This document shows positions 46,641 through 59,886 of a stretch of DNA of 64,000 nt, piece after piece (the stretch's first letter is position 1; each line of letters opens with the position of its first letter). The notes beneath the pieces are model-generated. The model did no database searches. It saw nothing but the letters and a program-made list of their open reading frames with translations, and was not told the origin of the DNA. The position numbers and the translations under genes were made by a program. This DNA comes from Pohlia nutans. Its lineage: Eukaryota; Streptophyta; Bryopsida; Bryales; Mniaceae. The stretch covers positions 43,863,811 to 43,927,810 of the forward strand of contig CM040085.1 of the NCBI GenBank assembly GCA_022496805.1, written 5' to 3'.

Positions 46641-47674
46641 ATCACTTAATCTTAGTTGGTTGTAAGAACTTCAGCATTGCCCCAGCCTCCTAGAGGAATA
46701 TGTGGATTAGTTGTTGGTTTGTATGTGATGTTGCATGTAGTTGATGTTGGTGATGTACCGCCGATGCTATTAGTGTTGATGATTCTGCTACTCTATCAAT
46801 GTTCATCCTATGTTTTGGCAATGTTGCTCTACTCGGTGTTGTGGTGGGTTGGATGAGTTTTGGCCGCTACTACTTAAGGTGACGGAGCTAGTGCACTCGG
46901 GGCTGGTCTAGATAGGTGTGAGGTCCCTGCGTTTGTAGATCCATTTCACCTGCCAATCACTCAAGCACAAGTCGACTTAACTCACTCAAGATCGTCGACT
47001 ATTCAGATTCTTGTGAGTATGAGATTAACACTCCGCTCTCAACTAGTGTCGCATTGTAAAATGCTACACGAAATTAAAAAAACATAAAAAGAGTGTATTA
47101 GAGTGTGGATTTGTAGTACAAAGTGAGAAAAGGGAGAAAATCTTAAAAAGAGAGGGGCGAGAAGAGAGGTCGTGGTGATAACCATGTATCTTGGGAGTAA
47201 GATTGCATCTTGTCACAACTCAAGGGAACAAGGGGTCACTTGACTGTACAAATTTCCTGCCTGTTACTTTCACTAGCAGTCCTAGCCCATGTACTGTCCA
47301 TACTATATAACGAGTTCAAGGAAAATCGAACTCGGACCAGTTCAAGCGACTCAAACTTAATGAGCCAATCGAGTTCGTGACTTGGTAATTGATCTTGCAT
47401 AGTAGATGCTTATCATTTTTTTGTCCTAATTTTTGATGAACCCCATTATTTACTTTTATCTCTATTTTCTTCTTTTTAGAACTTCTTTTAACTTTATGAG
47501 TTCAAGTCTAATTAGTTTAGACTAAAAAAGTTTGCTTTAGAGAAAGAATAAATAAATGGTTATAGATTTAAACTGGTTATTTGCAAAGATTAATCAAAGA
47601 TAGCTTGGTATGGGTCTTAGATGGAGTGATATGATGTTGAGGTAGAGAGGCGTGGGCTGATGTTGACCTTTGGG
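46641..47674. other. Intergenic DNA upstream of the LINE
   Basis: May include the LINE 5' untranslated region. A CGA(A/G)CTCG-rich stretch at 47300-47385 repeats GAGTTC(A/G) words. No gene is seen. Confidence 0.4.
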
Positions 47675-47755
47675 TCTTTCTCTCTCTTTCTCTCTCAATT
47701 TCTCTCTTTCTTTCTCTCTCACTTTCTCTCTCTCTTTCTCCTCGGACTCTTCCTC
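47675..47755. repeat. CT-rich microsatellite
   Basis: About 80 bases of CTCTTTC/TCTCTC repeats with few interruptions. Confidence 0.9.
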
Positions 47756-47861
47756 CCTTTTAGTATTTGGTCGGTCACTCTCCGGAGATTTGAGGACAAA
47801 GTTTTTTTGTTTTTGAATTTGAGATTTTTAGGAGTGGATTCTCTCTTTGTAAGCTTTCCAT

Positions 47862-48475
47862 AGAGCCATCACTCGCTCTATGAAGAGTTGGTATGAAGCT
47901 ATGGCGCTTAATTGAATAAAGAAGGGTCTGCTGCCATGTTTTTCATGAGCAGTAACTTTGATTGATCATAACGTTTTGTACATAGAATTTGAGATAGTTA
48001 GATTTGGTGTATACTTGTATGGACTAAGAAGCTTTTCAATGAGTCATTACATGCTTATTTCCAAGAAAGTATGAAGTCATGATGCTTATTTGAGTGAAAA
48101 AGGGTATCATTTGTCATGAATTATCAAAAGATACTATGAGTAGTAACTTTGATTGCTCATAACGTTTTTTAGAGAGAGTTTGACATAGTCAAATTTGGTG
48201 TGTACTTGTATGGGTTAATTAGCTTTCCAAAGAGCCATAACATGCTTGATTCCAAGAAAGTGTGAATTTATGATGCCTAGTTGAGTGAAAAGATGGTCAA
48301 CTGCCATGAAATTTATGAGCCGTAACTTTGATTGCTCATAGAATTCAGTATAATATGCTTTAGAATTAAGACTTGTTTCGTATAGAATATATAGAAGTAG
48401 CTTTTTATAAAGCTATTGCATGTTCAATTTCAAGCCAATATGAGATGGAGGCACTTCTTTGAATGAAAGTGAGTT
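47862..48475. repeat. Degenerate tandem repeat, unit about 180-190 bp
   Basis: (A/C)GTAACTTTGATTG(A/C)TCATA occurs at 47951, 48142 and 48321. Each copy is followed by AAATTTGGTGT(A/G)TACTTGTATGG, AGCTTTxCAAxGAGxCAT and TGATGCxTAxTTGAGTGAAA blocks. Partial units lie at both ends. Confidence 0.8.
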
Positions 48476-48780
48476 TATTCAAGTGTAAATAAAAATTCGA
48501 ATTGAATATTACTTTCAGCTTCAATTACTTTTGAAGCTGAAATTCTATACAAGTATCTTAGTTACATGATATTATAAAACAAAATGGAATCTATTTATTA
48601 AACCTTTGTGGATGAATCTCTCAATGATTCTTGAGCAGATTTAATAGTAGCTAGAAACCTAGTGTTTTCCTAAGGCAGATTCTCTCTCCACGACACCGGT
48701 TTCAATGCACTTTGTTGCTTGGTTGGAGTGTGTGCAAGTTTGGTAGATCTAGCTTGCTAGGTGTCTATGCAGCTCCAATA

Positions 48781-49394
48781 GGGTGAAAGCATGGTAAACT
48801 GAACCACTTGTGATCCATGTGAAGAAGCAACAATGCAAGGTCCAAAAATCCATTAAATTCTTATTTTTTGTGAATTTGTTTTTATGGATAAAATAAAAGA
48901 TACAATTTTTAACAAAGTCTAACCAAAAAAACTGAAAAAAACATGTTCAATAAGTATTTATGTGTGTTATAGTAAGGTTAAAGCGGTTAAAATTGGAAAA
49001 GTAGTTTTGACCGAATTGAAAAGTAGATATAAAACATGTTAAAATTGCATTAAATATTTATTTTTTCAAGAATTTTTTTCTTTGAAGCCCTCCAATGCAC
49101 AATGCACTTATAGAACATATAATTTATATTCATACTACACATGATTCAATTCATTAGATTTGATCCCGAAATTTGTTTTAGACGTCTATTTTCAAGTTTT
49201 ACTTTTAGTAACCTTTTTTTAATATTTTAATTTGAAACTTTAGATTGAAGTACCTAATAGAACTATAGAAGGCTCTATCAAATTAGAACTTAAATATATG
49301 AATTTTTAGTTGTAATTTATGGCTTTTGACCAAGAAAATTGTAATTTCAGCACTAAGGATGACTTGAATGGTTCAATTTACCGTGCTTTCATCC
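48781..49394. mobile_element. 614-bp MITE, superfamily uncertain
   Basis: The left end GGGTGAAAGCATGGTAAACT and the right end, GGATGAAAGCACGGTAAATT on the minus strand, are inverted repeats of about 30 bp. No convincing target duplication is seen. The interior is AT-rich and non-coding. Confidence 0.65.
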
Positions 49395-49714
49395 AACATT
49401 CATATCTAATGTTGTGTTCCAACTCCACAGTGCAGGTCCCCCAATACGTTTAGTTTGGACTTTGGATCTGTAGCGCTTGGATCTGCACTTCCCTCCTGCA
49501 ACAGCATACTTGGTTTGGCTTGTACACCCTCACACGAAGTCAATCGACATGTATTAGAATCACTCTAAACGTCTAGATTTGGCCCGATTATCCACATCAA
49601 GTTTTCCAATCGAAATATGTTTGAGTGATGTAGGTGCAGACTTCTGCAACATTCAATGAGTCGGCGATGTAGATGAGGCAGAGTGATAACCAACGATGCA
49701 CTCATCGGTATTTA

Positions 49715-50387
49715 CACTAGTAGAAAATTATGCCGAAAAGAACCGCAACTAAAATCGGCTGCAGTCACTACTAGAGAGTGCGTCAAAACCAAGACAAAAC
49801 CAAGACACATTTGTTGAAACCAACAGAGAATGGGTTTAACGTAGCAAAGCCGAATTCATTGCACAGAACCAACAAGTTTTCTCTTGGAACCAACAAGTTT
49901 CCTCGTTGTTTAGCGTGCATGGCCATTTCAATATAGTGGCTTCGATTACATAATAACTATATGTTGCGTTATGTGCTACTACCAAAAATCAAACCGCATT
50001 TTCTGTTCATTGTGATCCGGAATCAATTGTTCCTAACCCGCACAGAACCAACAGAATTTCTGTTGATTTTCTCTTACACTGGAACCCCATTTCTCTAGTA
50101 GTGAGTTCTTTTGACCAGCCTGATCTGCAGTTGCTAAACGACTACAAAAAAATTATTTTTCATTTCGCGACTGCAATTTTGAGAATTTAGGTGCATGTAT
50201 TATACCGTTCAAAATGTGTTTTTAAGACTTTTCCAACGGTATATTATACGCTCCAAAATTCCTAAAATTGCAGTCGATAAACCAAAAATACAAATATATG
50301 ATCGTTTAGCGACTGCAAATCAAACTGTTCAAAAGAACCACAACCGATTTCGGCTGCATTTCTTTTTTGCATAGTTCTCTACTAGTG
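49715..50387. mobile_element. CACTA-type fold-back MITE, second copy, with nested MITE
   Basis: Starts CACTAGTAGAAAAT and ends with the matching inverted repeat. The arms share GAACCGCA, CTGCAGTTGCTAAACGACTA and TATACCGTT with the copy at 29831-30161. The flanking triplets are TTA and CTA. A separate 338-bp element (49766-50103) is inserted in the left arm. Confidence 0.8.
49766..50103. mobile_element. Nested CACTA-type MITE with AGT duplication
   Basis: Starts CACTACTAGAGA, ends TCTCTAGTAGTG, and is flanked by AGT on both sides (49763-49765 and 50104-50106). The interior repeats AACCAAGAC and AACCAACA(A/G) words. Deleting it restores the host MITE arm (GGCTGCAGT joined to TCTTTTGACC). Confidence 0.88.
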
Positions 50388-51149
50388 CTACAAGAGAGAT
50401 TGCTTAAAGTTGAGAACTACTAATCACTAACGATCGGCACAAGGCTTGTCGGCGATCTTCTCAAGGCCCGCTGACTGAAGCTATTGATGCAAAGCTTTGT
50501 CAACTGCAAGTCTTCTGATCTGTGCAAGGCCCAGTGGAGCTAATGCTAGTCTTCCGACCTGCAAGCTGCAACAACTTGCAGTACATACTACAATCCAAGC
50601 AAGTCGATCTGCAAACAATACGATTTTCAAGCGATCTACCAGGCTATCAAAACTGCAACTAGCGTCACTTGCAACCTGCACACAATTTGCAAGCGATCCT
50701 TTCTCACGACCTACAAACAACTCTGCAAGCAACCTCGCTTCCCACACTACATATCTGAAACGAACTGCACAACTGACGACTGTCCTCATAACTCATATCT
50801 AGAAACCTGGTCTTGTTTTAGTCTCTACGGAGACAAATTCACCATTGATACTCACAATCTTCCTTCAGAGGCACAGACGGCTATTGCTATGCCAAACCAC
50901 CTCAAAGCTTTTAGAATGCTCTCACCATTATGAAAAATAAAAAATAAAAAATGAAATTAATTAAAGAATCTCATTTCCAAAAATTCATTTCATCTCGGAT
51001 TGATCTGAAATTTTTACCACACAAATCAGACATCATGAGGGGGGTGTTTTGGAAATTTTCATTGAAATTGGATATATTGAAGATACAGCTCGTCAAAGTT
51101 TTATTTCCCCAATAAACATCCAAAATATGAACATCAGGATCGTTAGGGG
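50388..51149. other. Intergenic DNA with CTGCAA-rich stretch and an unpaired TTAA-type end
   Basis: 50490-50790 repeats (C/T)TGCAAG/CTGCAA words and is open in both directions for about 100 codons, but neither translation resembles a protein. At 51141-51153, CGTTAGGGGTTAA matches the right end of the TTAA MITE family without a clear partner. Confidence 0.45.
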
Positions 51150-51153
51150 TTAA

Positions 51154-51951
51154 GAGATTGTTTGTTTAACCATGATATTGTCTATAAGACAACGAAGTTG
51201 ATATAAAATTTCATACTTCTATTAAGTAAAGAATATATTGCTTAAAATTTCATATTAACATAACATTCAACAACATTTAACAAAATATAAAATAAAATGG
51301 TTTTACATTTATTATATTGTGGTATCATTATTAATTGCGTAAATCAAGGCATTAAGTAAATGAATCAGATTTATAAAGGTAGTTTTACATTGTATTAACA
51401 CAATTATATAATCATGAGGTTTCGCATGCACCATGAGTGAGGACTATTCGATGTTCAAGTTTCCATTTGTGGAATTAGTGCTATGAAGAAAGCAGCTGCA
51501 TTTATTGAAAATAGAACGATATCAGAATAATTTAGAATTTTTAGTGTTGACTTGTAATTTGGCTCTCACTTTTGATACATGCATCCAATAGAATTGAATT
51601 TATCTTCCAATTATTTGAGGTTTGGAAAAAGAAAAAGAAAAAACAAATAGCAGTAAAGAACAAGGGACCAAACACAATTTAGCAACTATTGAAATGCAAA
51701 AATCATTTTAATCAGATTCCTTGTTTTGGATTAAAGTTGCAATGATAAAATCAAAATCTTAATTTGAAAAAACAATTGACTGATGGTGAAATCACTCTTT
51801 TTTATTAGATTTTATAAAACAAATTGTAAAAGCGTTGTGGGTGACCAACAAAATGACCCCATCGATATTCTAAATTTGATAAGTGGATTTTATATGCATC
51901 AATGCCTAAATCAACTTTGACCTAATGGTCATTATAATAACTTTTGAATAT
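51154..51951. other. AT-rich intergenic DNA
   Basis: Nothing recognisable. Confidence 0.4.
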
Positions 51952-51955
51952 TTAA

Positions 51956-52498
51956 CCCTTAAACATCCACACTACACTTATTAGGTCAAACTTCATCAAT
52001 TTTTCACATTTTTAAATGTCTTATATTTTTTGGATTCTTTCTCAAATAATTTATTCTTAAACCGATTTACACTGATTTTTTCATAATTATTTAAATGAAA
52101 ACAAAATTTTATAAGATTTTTCAAAGTTTTTCTTTTGTAATAGCCATATTAATTACAAAAGTGTCTAAAATAGTTTTTTTTTTTTTAAATGCAAATAATA
52201 GTGATGAACAACAAGGTGTAGGTCGCAGGCTTCTTGAGTTTACATAAAAAGAAACATGATTGAAAAAACTTTTTTTGCAGTGTATATTGGAATTTTAGGG
52301 CTTTGAGCTTTAAAGTGTTGTAAAAAACATAACTTTAACAAATTTGAAGAACTGTAAATTGGACTAGAAAGTAGAAGACAACTTCCACACATTCTTAGTT
52401 GGGACCAATTTCATTTGAAATTAGGAACTAGATGAAAATCAGCGTTTGACTGAAAAGCGATCAAACATAGCCCCATGGGATCGTTGCACGCTTAAGCG
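51956..52498. mobile_element. Diverged TTAA-flanked MITE, copy 3
   Basis: TTAA (51952-51955) is followed by CCCTTAAACATCCACACTAC. The right end, CGCTTAAGCGTGCAACGATC on the minus strand, is followed by TTAA (52499-52502). The inverted repeats are more diverged than in the other copies, so the call is tentative. Confidence 0.5.
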
Positions 52499-52502
52499 TT
52501 AA

Positions 52503-53260
52503 AATTTTGGATGTTTGATTGTTCAAAATTTTCAATGTATTATTATTTGAATTCTCGGTCTTTTACTTTCTAGAAAAATTGAAGACTTGAACATTTGAAT
52601 TTTTTTTAAATCATGACTTTTTGGGTTGTGATTTTTTAATTTTTAATACAATTTTAGTTTTAATTTTTCTATTTTACTTAAAATGTTTCAATTCTTGTTT
52701 TTTTATGCTTTAGATGTTTGAAAGCTTTTACTTTAAGTTTTGAGCATATAAATCTTTTATTTCTGAAATGTTAAAATTTATGGGTTAACTATCTTTCAAA
52801 GTCTATGGTCTTTACTGCTTTTTCATTTGAAATTTAGAATGTTTGACTTTTTCATTTTTGCAATTTTTGAAATTTTGCAACTTTTTTATATTGATTTGTT
52901 TAATGTGTTTGAATGCTAAAATTTATGAATTTTGAATTCTTAAATATTTTCAATGTTTAGTTATGAATTTGAATGTTTTTATCAGTTTTAAATGTTTAGA
53001 TTTCAAATGTTATTATTAAATTTTCAAATAATTGAACTTCAAAAAGAAATTGATACTTTCCAAATTTAATGATAAAATTTTTGTGTGATTGAAAATATTT
53101 TCTAAGTTTGAAATAAATTTATTAAAATTTCTGAATGTTTAATATGTTTGAACTCTTGGTTTTAAGATATTTTAAATTATTGCATGTTTAAATTTTTCAT
53201 TAAACTTTCTTTTAAAAAATTAGGCTTTAAGTCTTTAACTTTACACTTAAATAAATGTAT
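52503..53260. repeat. Low-complexity TTTGAATGTTT-type region
   Basis: Degenerate repetition of (A)ATTTTTGAA(T)GTTTGAA words on the plus strand over about 750 bp, with no longer period apparent. It is probably an expanded simple repeat. Confidence 0.6.
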
Positions 53261-54940
53261 TGATCACGTCTTTAAAATGCATGCATTTCGTAAAAAAAAT
53301 AAAAAAAACCAATCTACCAATTTTATGTCTTTTTTAAAGAAAATGGATCAGTAAATGGAATATCAATGCAGAAATATTTTGAAAGATTTTTCTTATACGA
53401 TATTAAAAAAAAAAATTGAGGAAAGTGTTTTCCGAAAAATCTAGTATCTTTTTCCAAAAACGTTTTCTACTCATCATACCCTCCACCTACGGTAATGTAT
53501 TCGTTTTGAATATATATGTTGCACTTTCTAACCTAAAATTGGTTTGTCTTTTAGTCAAATAGGGAAAGAACCAAATTCAAATAAGCAAGTGACTATATAC
53601 TTTGTCTTTAGAACTTCAGAAATGGAGCCATAGCAATGTCAACCTAACCGAGGTGATATCAAGTTAACTATAATAGTATCAAGCTAACCATAGTGTCAAC
53701 TAACAACACTCCTCAACTCTTGTGAACCTCTTTATCGATAAAGTTTTTGGCATTGATGTTCTTTGCATTATTTGTGTTGTTTCAGTCTTATAGCTCGCCT
53801 ATTGATTTGATTGTTATGAATTAAGTACAATCTTTAATTAGAGTAGTGTCTTGCTCTTAACATTGCAATAATTTTGTTTTTTTTTGGATGCATTAAAAAA
53901 AATTCTTCCATGTTATTTCATTTGGTAGCTCTTGAACATGGGCATTTTATTTTGACTCGTCTCTCATCTCATCCATCTTTGAAAGTTTTTAGAGTTCAAT
54001 GCCATGTCATATTTGTATTTCTAAAAATTTGGCTATCTTGATGCATTTGTTGACTAGTGTCATCGACTTGTTGCTCCTTTACACGTATGACAGTACATGA
54101 CCTTATTGATTTTTTTAGGGTTTGATGTCTTTGTTTGGTTGCATTGTTTGAGAATTTTGGCATTGTCATGTATCATCTACTAGTTGCTATGAGGATAGTC
54201 CATTATCAATCAAATAAAATTGTTGCAGTACAAGAGTAATTCAAATAGTTGCAACATGTTTGAAAGCATTGTTTAGTATTCTACGTAGATCAAGGAGTTG
54301 CTTAATGTCCTTTACCTTGAATCTCAATCAAAGATTTTTTTTATCGGAAGAGAAAGTGCAATGCAAAATTTTGTGTTATATGTATCCTTTTAATGAAAGC
54401 ATGTTTCTAGGTCAAAAATAGGGTTTAAGTATGTAACTTCAAAAAAAATTGTATGGTTTCATGCTCGTGAAGAACGTTTCATTCACCATGCTTGGCGATT
54501 GCGTTCATTTTCAAAATGTAGGCGTCTTTGTAAACTCCACATCTTCATTCAAGCCTTCTAGCATCCCGACCTTTATTTTGGATACAGAATTACTTGAAGA
54601 AGCATGGTTTCGGTTGAGAGGAAGGTCAGTTATATCATATTGGAAACCTCTTTTGTCTTATCTTCTTCTATTGTCAAATTTTTCTCTTCATATTAACATA
54701 ACATTTAGACATATTGTCTTTACAATCATATAGATTGCAACCTTGAATTGTAAAACATTTGCAGTAATTGCGATCTTGAAAGTGATGCAATCAAAATAAT
54801 AATCAAATTTGAAAAGGTAAATGTGAGGGTTTTTATTTGTTTGTCCACAATTGTAGTCAATGTTAAGCAAAGTGGAATGCCAAAGGGTTTTTGTGCACGT
54901 TTTGGAACTAGCAGAAGATTCTTGAATAACATCCAAGAGA
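53261..54940. other. AT-rich DNA upstream of the RING-H2 gene
   Basis: A 94-codon open frame at 54449-54733 contains LLEEAWFRLRG followed by a donor-like AAG/GTCAGT. It could be an upstream exon of the RING-H2 gene, but I see no homology. The promoter should lie in the last few hundred bases. Confidence 0.35.
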
Positions 54941-57900
54941 ATGTGGCCATATGGAAGGGGACGGGCTGTGCCTCATGCAGCTCAAAATCTCACAGTCTAC
55001 AATTCGGGAGGATACTCACAAAACCCAATCTACTCGACCTATATGCCCTATACACCCAATCCACCTTACTTGCAGCAAGAGCCGATTGGATACATGACTT
55101 ATCCTCCCTATCCACAACACTCCCAACAAGAGATTGGATATACGACCTATGCGCCCTATCCAGTGTATTCACAACAAGAGATTGGAGCCCGTTTGTCACA
55201 AGATCCAATGGCTAATGATATGATTCTCCGGGACCGAAATTGGCCCTTCCAAAACCACTACAAGTGCGCTTTATTGATATTAATGTTTTAATTTCATAAT
55301 CAAGAATTATTTGCAAATCATTTTCCAAAGGATATTTTTGAATATCTGATTTAGCGTTGTGAATGAAGAGTACAGGAGGGAGACAATGCCAGAATATAGG
55401 AACGGGGAGGTGGTGATGGTGAGGTGCAACCAACACAAATGGCTTCCAGGTGTGATCCAAAGGATGTCGGCACAAGGGGTGTGCATTTGGATCACTGATG
55501 CCAACATCTTAGTGAATGTTCCGCTTATACTCTTGCCCACACATGTTGTTAAGATGTCAGTGTACTCGGAGTTTGGGACCTTGCCACAAGTCGAGCCAGT
55601 GTGGACAACTACAGACAATGGAGGTTATCGGAAAGTGTTGGTGCAATGTGTGCCTCCTGCACACTTTTCTCATCGCCAGCTCTTCCATGCGTTGGAAAAT
55701 AATATATGCGCCATCTGCAAGTAAGTTGTTGAATAGACAAATATTAACACAAACCACTCAAAGTTATGGATTTTGGAATGAATTTTCTTAAACAAGTTAA
55801 TTAACGTCGTTTAATAATTTTATTTGTTAAATCCTCGTGAAGAACATTGAAAAATCCTCCCATAACACGTAAACTGTGGTGATTTTGTACTAGTGAAAGT
55901 ATCAGAAGCCTACCTTCTTCAACGTTTTACAAAATATAGATTACGTGAAATTTCAATAGAAAAGTTGTTGGTGCAGAAATTCGTTGTCGAACATGATTGA
56001 CGTGGTGAGCCCATGGAATTGCCGTCACCAAGTCCACAATTATTGCTTGCAGTTTCAAATGCAACAAAGTTCTACGGCTACCTGTCTTTCTTGCAACGAC
56101 AATGCTTCTCGTGAGCGCATGCACTTGGCATCCTCTAGTAATGCATTTGCCAGTTCAAGCAATGGACAACAACGTTGGTTCGATCTCCAATGTGCTTGTG
56201 GATTTAGAACCGCAATCGTTGGCGTTGGCAATATGGAGGCGCCCATGTTTTGCCCTAATTGTCAACAACGTGTGAACGTAAATCCCATGCAAGGTAGTGC
56301 AAGCATTAATGTTAATCCAACAACAGTCTCAATGCAAAGTGGTGAGCCTCGAAGATGCCTAATTCTAAATCCAAAAACTATGAGAATGCAAAGTGCAAGC
56401 ACAAACATTCCACGCGCTTACTCGGAGCCTGAAAGAGAACTTCCTCAGAGTTTAGATTCTTCAGAGGCTTCTCAGAGCTTAAATTCCTCAGAGGATTCTC
56501 ATAGCTTTGAATCTCCCGAGATTTTTGAGAGAGAGGGGTTCTTCAATGCTCAAGATTTTGGATCGGGGTGGCCTACGCAATCATTCAATGGTCCCAATAG
56601 GTAATCACCATCACTCCAGTTATACTTTTTCTTAGAATTTTTAAAAACTTAGCGAATTTGTTCATTGAGTGTTATGTTTTGATATACGCAGACTAGAAGC
56701 AATTGAAGAAGGTCGAGAAGGTTCTGAACCAAATTTGTCGTTGGAACCACATGCATTAGACGAATCGCCCTCCTACTTACCTTCTTATCTAGAGGCTCTT
56801 CGTGAGACTTTTGAAAACAACAACATATCTGATAACAATGTTGTTGCGATGAGGCCTGTTGACCAAGATATACAACCACCTTCTAGTTCTCGAAGCTCGT
56901 GGCATGATGGACCATACTATGAACCGTTTCGTAATCAAAGTACCATAATTCAAAACAACGAATATTCCAGTTCTCATAGTTCGCTACAAGATGACATATT
57001 GTATGAACCTTCTCGAAAAACTACTTTGATTCAAAACAAACAATATTTGAATTCTGAAAGTCTATTGCAAGATGGCTCATTAGAAGCAGCTTCGCCTTCA
57101 TCAGCTACTCTAATGAAAATTGAGCAATCCATTTCTCAAAGTTCGTTGCAGCGCGGCTCAATAGGTGCACCTTCCATTGCTCCAACCTCTCTAATTCAAA
57201 ACGAGCAATCAAGAGAAAATGCGTCTAGTCCGCTTGTAGCACCTACACTTGCATCTCGTGTGAACCTTGAGCCAAAAAAATTATCCGCATCTACATTTGT
57301 TGTTTTCTTTCTTTCACAAGTACAATAATTGACAAAAATGTCTACCGGTACTTAGTTCATTACTACCTTGCATACTAATCTTTTGTTAATCTTATGTAGA
57401 TGAAGTAACGGAGAAAGTAGAGATGGAAAAGACGACCGTTACAGCTCCTGAAGGGTACAATTTATGGAAGAGGGCAAGTGAACCAGACACAAGCATTGTG
57501 GCTATTGAAGGGCCGAAAATATGGAAGAGGGCGAGCGAACCCAACACAACCATTGCGGTTCCTGAAGTGCAAACATTATTGAAGAGGGCGAGTGAACCAA
57601 AAACAGCCATTGGAGTTCCTGAAGTGCAAAAATTAGTGATGAAGGCGAGTGAACCAAATACAACACTTGCAATTGCTGAAAGGCCAGAAGTACTGAAGAA
57701 GGCAAATGAATCAAACACAACCATTGCAGCTACAGAAGCTCGGAATCTGAGGGCGAGCGAACCAAGCACAACTGCTGCGGTACCTGAAGTGCAAAAAGTA
57801 TTGAAGAAGGCGAATGAACCAAACCAAACCATTGTGGTTCCTGAAGTGCAGAAATTATTGAAAGGGGTGAGTGAACCAAACACAATCATTGCAGGTACAG

Positions 57901-58757
57901 AAGATCGGAAATTCTCGAAGAGGCCAAACGCAACCATTGCTGTTCCTGAAGTGCATAAATTATTGCACGTGGCGAGTGACACAAACACAACCATTGCAGC
58001 CACAAAAGATCAGAAAGCATGGAAGAGAGCGAGTGAACCAAACACAACCCTTGCGGTTATTGAAGGGCAAAAAGCATTGAAGAGGGCGAGTGAACCAGAC
58101 ACGACCCATGCATCAACCAACGATCAAAGATTATGGAAGAGGGCGAGTAAAGCAATTGCAGCTCCTGAAGGGCAGCGATTCTGGAGGAGAGCAAGTGAGG
58201 TAAACTGGACTGACGAGGCTGAGAGTGGAGACACAGAGCGAGCGAGCTCATCCAATGATTTCGCGGCATCCTCTTCCAGTGCAGCCCCAGTGTATATGAA
58301 CCACTTCGATGAAGGCCAAAAATCATGGAGGAGGCCAAGCGCAGTAGACTGGACTAAAGAACAAGGGAATGATGAGGAGAGCGAACAAACGATCACTCCA
58401 AGCACTGCCCCAACGTACATCAACCACTTCGCTGATTTTGTGAAACTAGCCATGGCAGGATCTTCAACTGCCAAAGATATCATTGCAAGTGCATCCCCAG
58501 CACCATCATCGCCATCAACCTCTAACCCTCCTCCATTGGAATCCGGAACTTCTGTATGGGTCACACCACCTCCTGCCTTCTTCACACGAGCCTCAGCCTT
58601 GTTCACAGAGGCCGCTCCTGCCTGGGTCACCCTCAGCAAGGACCGGGACCAAGCGGATTGGATCACCGTGATCAAAGACGGCATCGATTCTCGAAAGGAC
58701 GACAAACGAGGGGAGTTGGAAAGATTGGCCAGGGTTAAAGACTCCGAGTTTTTGTGA
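54941..58757 (+). CDS. RING-H2 zinc-finger protein with C-terminal 19-residue repeats
   Basis: Exons 54941-55263, 55355-55720, 55977-56600, 56692 to about 57250-57320, and 57400-58757. Introns 1-3 have GT-AG ends and keep one frame. The donor of exon 4 is uncertain: the best-looking GTACAA at 57320 is out of phase, and CGTGTGAAC near 57260 is in phase. Order: a Y/P-rich start (repeated PY-(P/x)-Q-(H/Y)-SQQEIG), an SH3/Tudor-like segment (GEVVMVRCNQHKWLPGVIQR), then a RING-H2 finger whose ligands span introns 2-3: CAIC, 15 residues, C-R-H-Q-V-H-N-Y-C, 12 residues, CLSC. A CxC ... CPNC zinc ribbon, a Ser-rich region and about 14 repeats (LWKRASEPNTTIAVPEVQK-like) follow. RING-H2 proteins are normally E3 ubiquitin ligases, so that role is inferred; the repeats are unfamiliar. 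The ATG at 54941 follows no clear upstream coding, but a 5' exon is possible. Confidence 0.65.
57465..58190 (+). repeat. Coding minisatellite, 57-bp unit
   Basis: About fourteen degenerate units encode (L/I)-(W/L)-K-(R/K)-A-(S/N)-E-P-N-T-T-I-A-(V/A)-(P/T)-E-(V/D)-Q-K. Alternate units end in PEVQK or in TE(D/A)RK/IEGQK, suggesting a higher-order pair. Some units have lost 1-5 codons but never the frame, which argues for selection on the protein. Confidence 0.85.
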
Positions 58758-59886
58758 CCGTAGTTTCCTTGGAATTTTTTATTGTGGAGTAAAAATATTT
58801 GAAAATAAGTAGAGTTAAATATTCCTATTGCCAACAGTAATAGATTGAGACGGGACCCATCCAGTAAGTTAGCACTGTAGCATTGATTCCTATTCAGGAA
58901 TGGGTTTGCAGGTGCAAAGCATGATCCCCACTTTTCAGAATCTGTGGATTAGTTTATAAAAAAAGATACCAGTCAACGTCCCCATTTTAGATAAAGTTTC
59001 CTCTTTCGCTTCCAGGTTTTCGGTGCTTCCGAGCAATGAATGTCCAGCTGCCAGGTTTGAAAGTCATCCATCAATGCTCATGACGTATGCAACAGTGACG
59101 TTTGCATGCATTTGTTACTAGCCAGTATCTACAGTAGAGTAATTCAATACACAACCTTACTCTCAACTCCTGCAAGACAACGTGCGTAGCTAGTTAGTAT
59201 GACTCTCAATAAGAACTTGTAATGCCCGTATGGAAATGAGTTAGATGAAGTTTGTTTCTATCAGTTAAGCCACATCTGCCGAATTCGCATAGACTCGTCT
59301 CTTGAAATGTGTGAGACCAAAAGTACATGGTCCTCTTCGTACACATTGGTGCTTTATTTCGGCATCTGCAAGAGATTTTAGTAACACTGCCGTATGAAAC
59401 GGGAGCTTGTTGTGCTTCACCGGTCTCTCAAACATTGACACTGCAAATCCATGCCTGCTGAACAACACCGCATTCATAAGTTGTTACAAGTTTTCCAGCA
59501 GCCAACGCCCTTAAATTCAAAAATGTTTAGATAGTGAGCACTACCCAAATGCATGAGCCATAGCTACATAGGTCAATGCAAACAAAAAATTCAGACTAAC
59601 ACCATCAGGCTTCGAATGGGAGTCAGTTTTGATTCCTATGTTTATGACAAGAAAAGAACGAGATTCAAGATAGGATCAGAATCCGCCCAGCTGAAGAATA
59701 ATACCCCAGCGGAAAAAATAATGGATAATTGATTTCCCTCAAAATGTAATATCATACAGATCAGAATGACAACGTTCGTCATCCTTGACTCATTAATTGT
59801 GCACTCTCCATTCGAAGTTTTGCACACAATCATCTAATCGATCAGGGTACAACAATATACACGCAAGGCCTGTTAAGAGCAGGAGA
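58758..59886. other. Intergenic region between convergent RING-H2 and BIC-like genes
   Basis: Both genes end towards this stretch, so it should hold both 3' untranslated regions and terminators. No repeat or gene is recognised. Confidence 0.45.

Noticed and set aside
50481..50802. Mutually antisense open frames of about 100 codons
   Set aside because: The stretch is built of CTGCAAG-type words that avoid stops in several frames; neither product resembles a protein.
40035..54940. LTR retrotransposons
   Set aside because: I looked for paired long terminal repeats, tRNA primer-binding sites and gag-pol motifs and found none in the window.
57392..58003. 203-codon minus-strand frame opposite the RING-H2 repeats
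   Set aside because: It is the antisense shadow of the 57-bp repeat unit; the plus strand has the conserved domain and intron structure.
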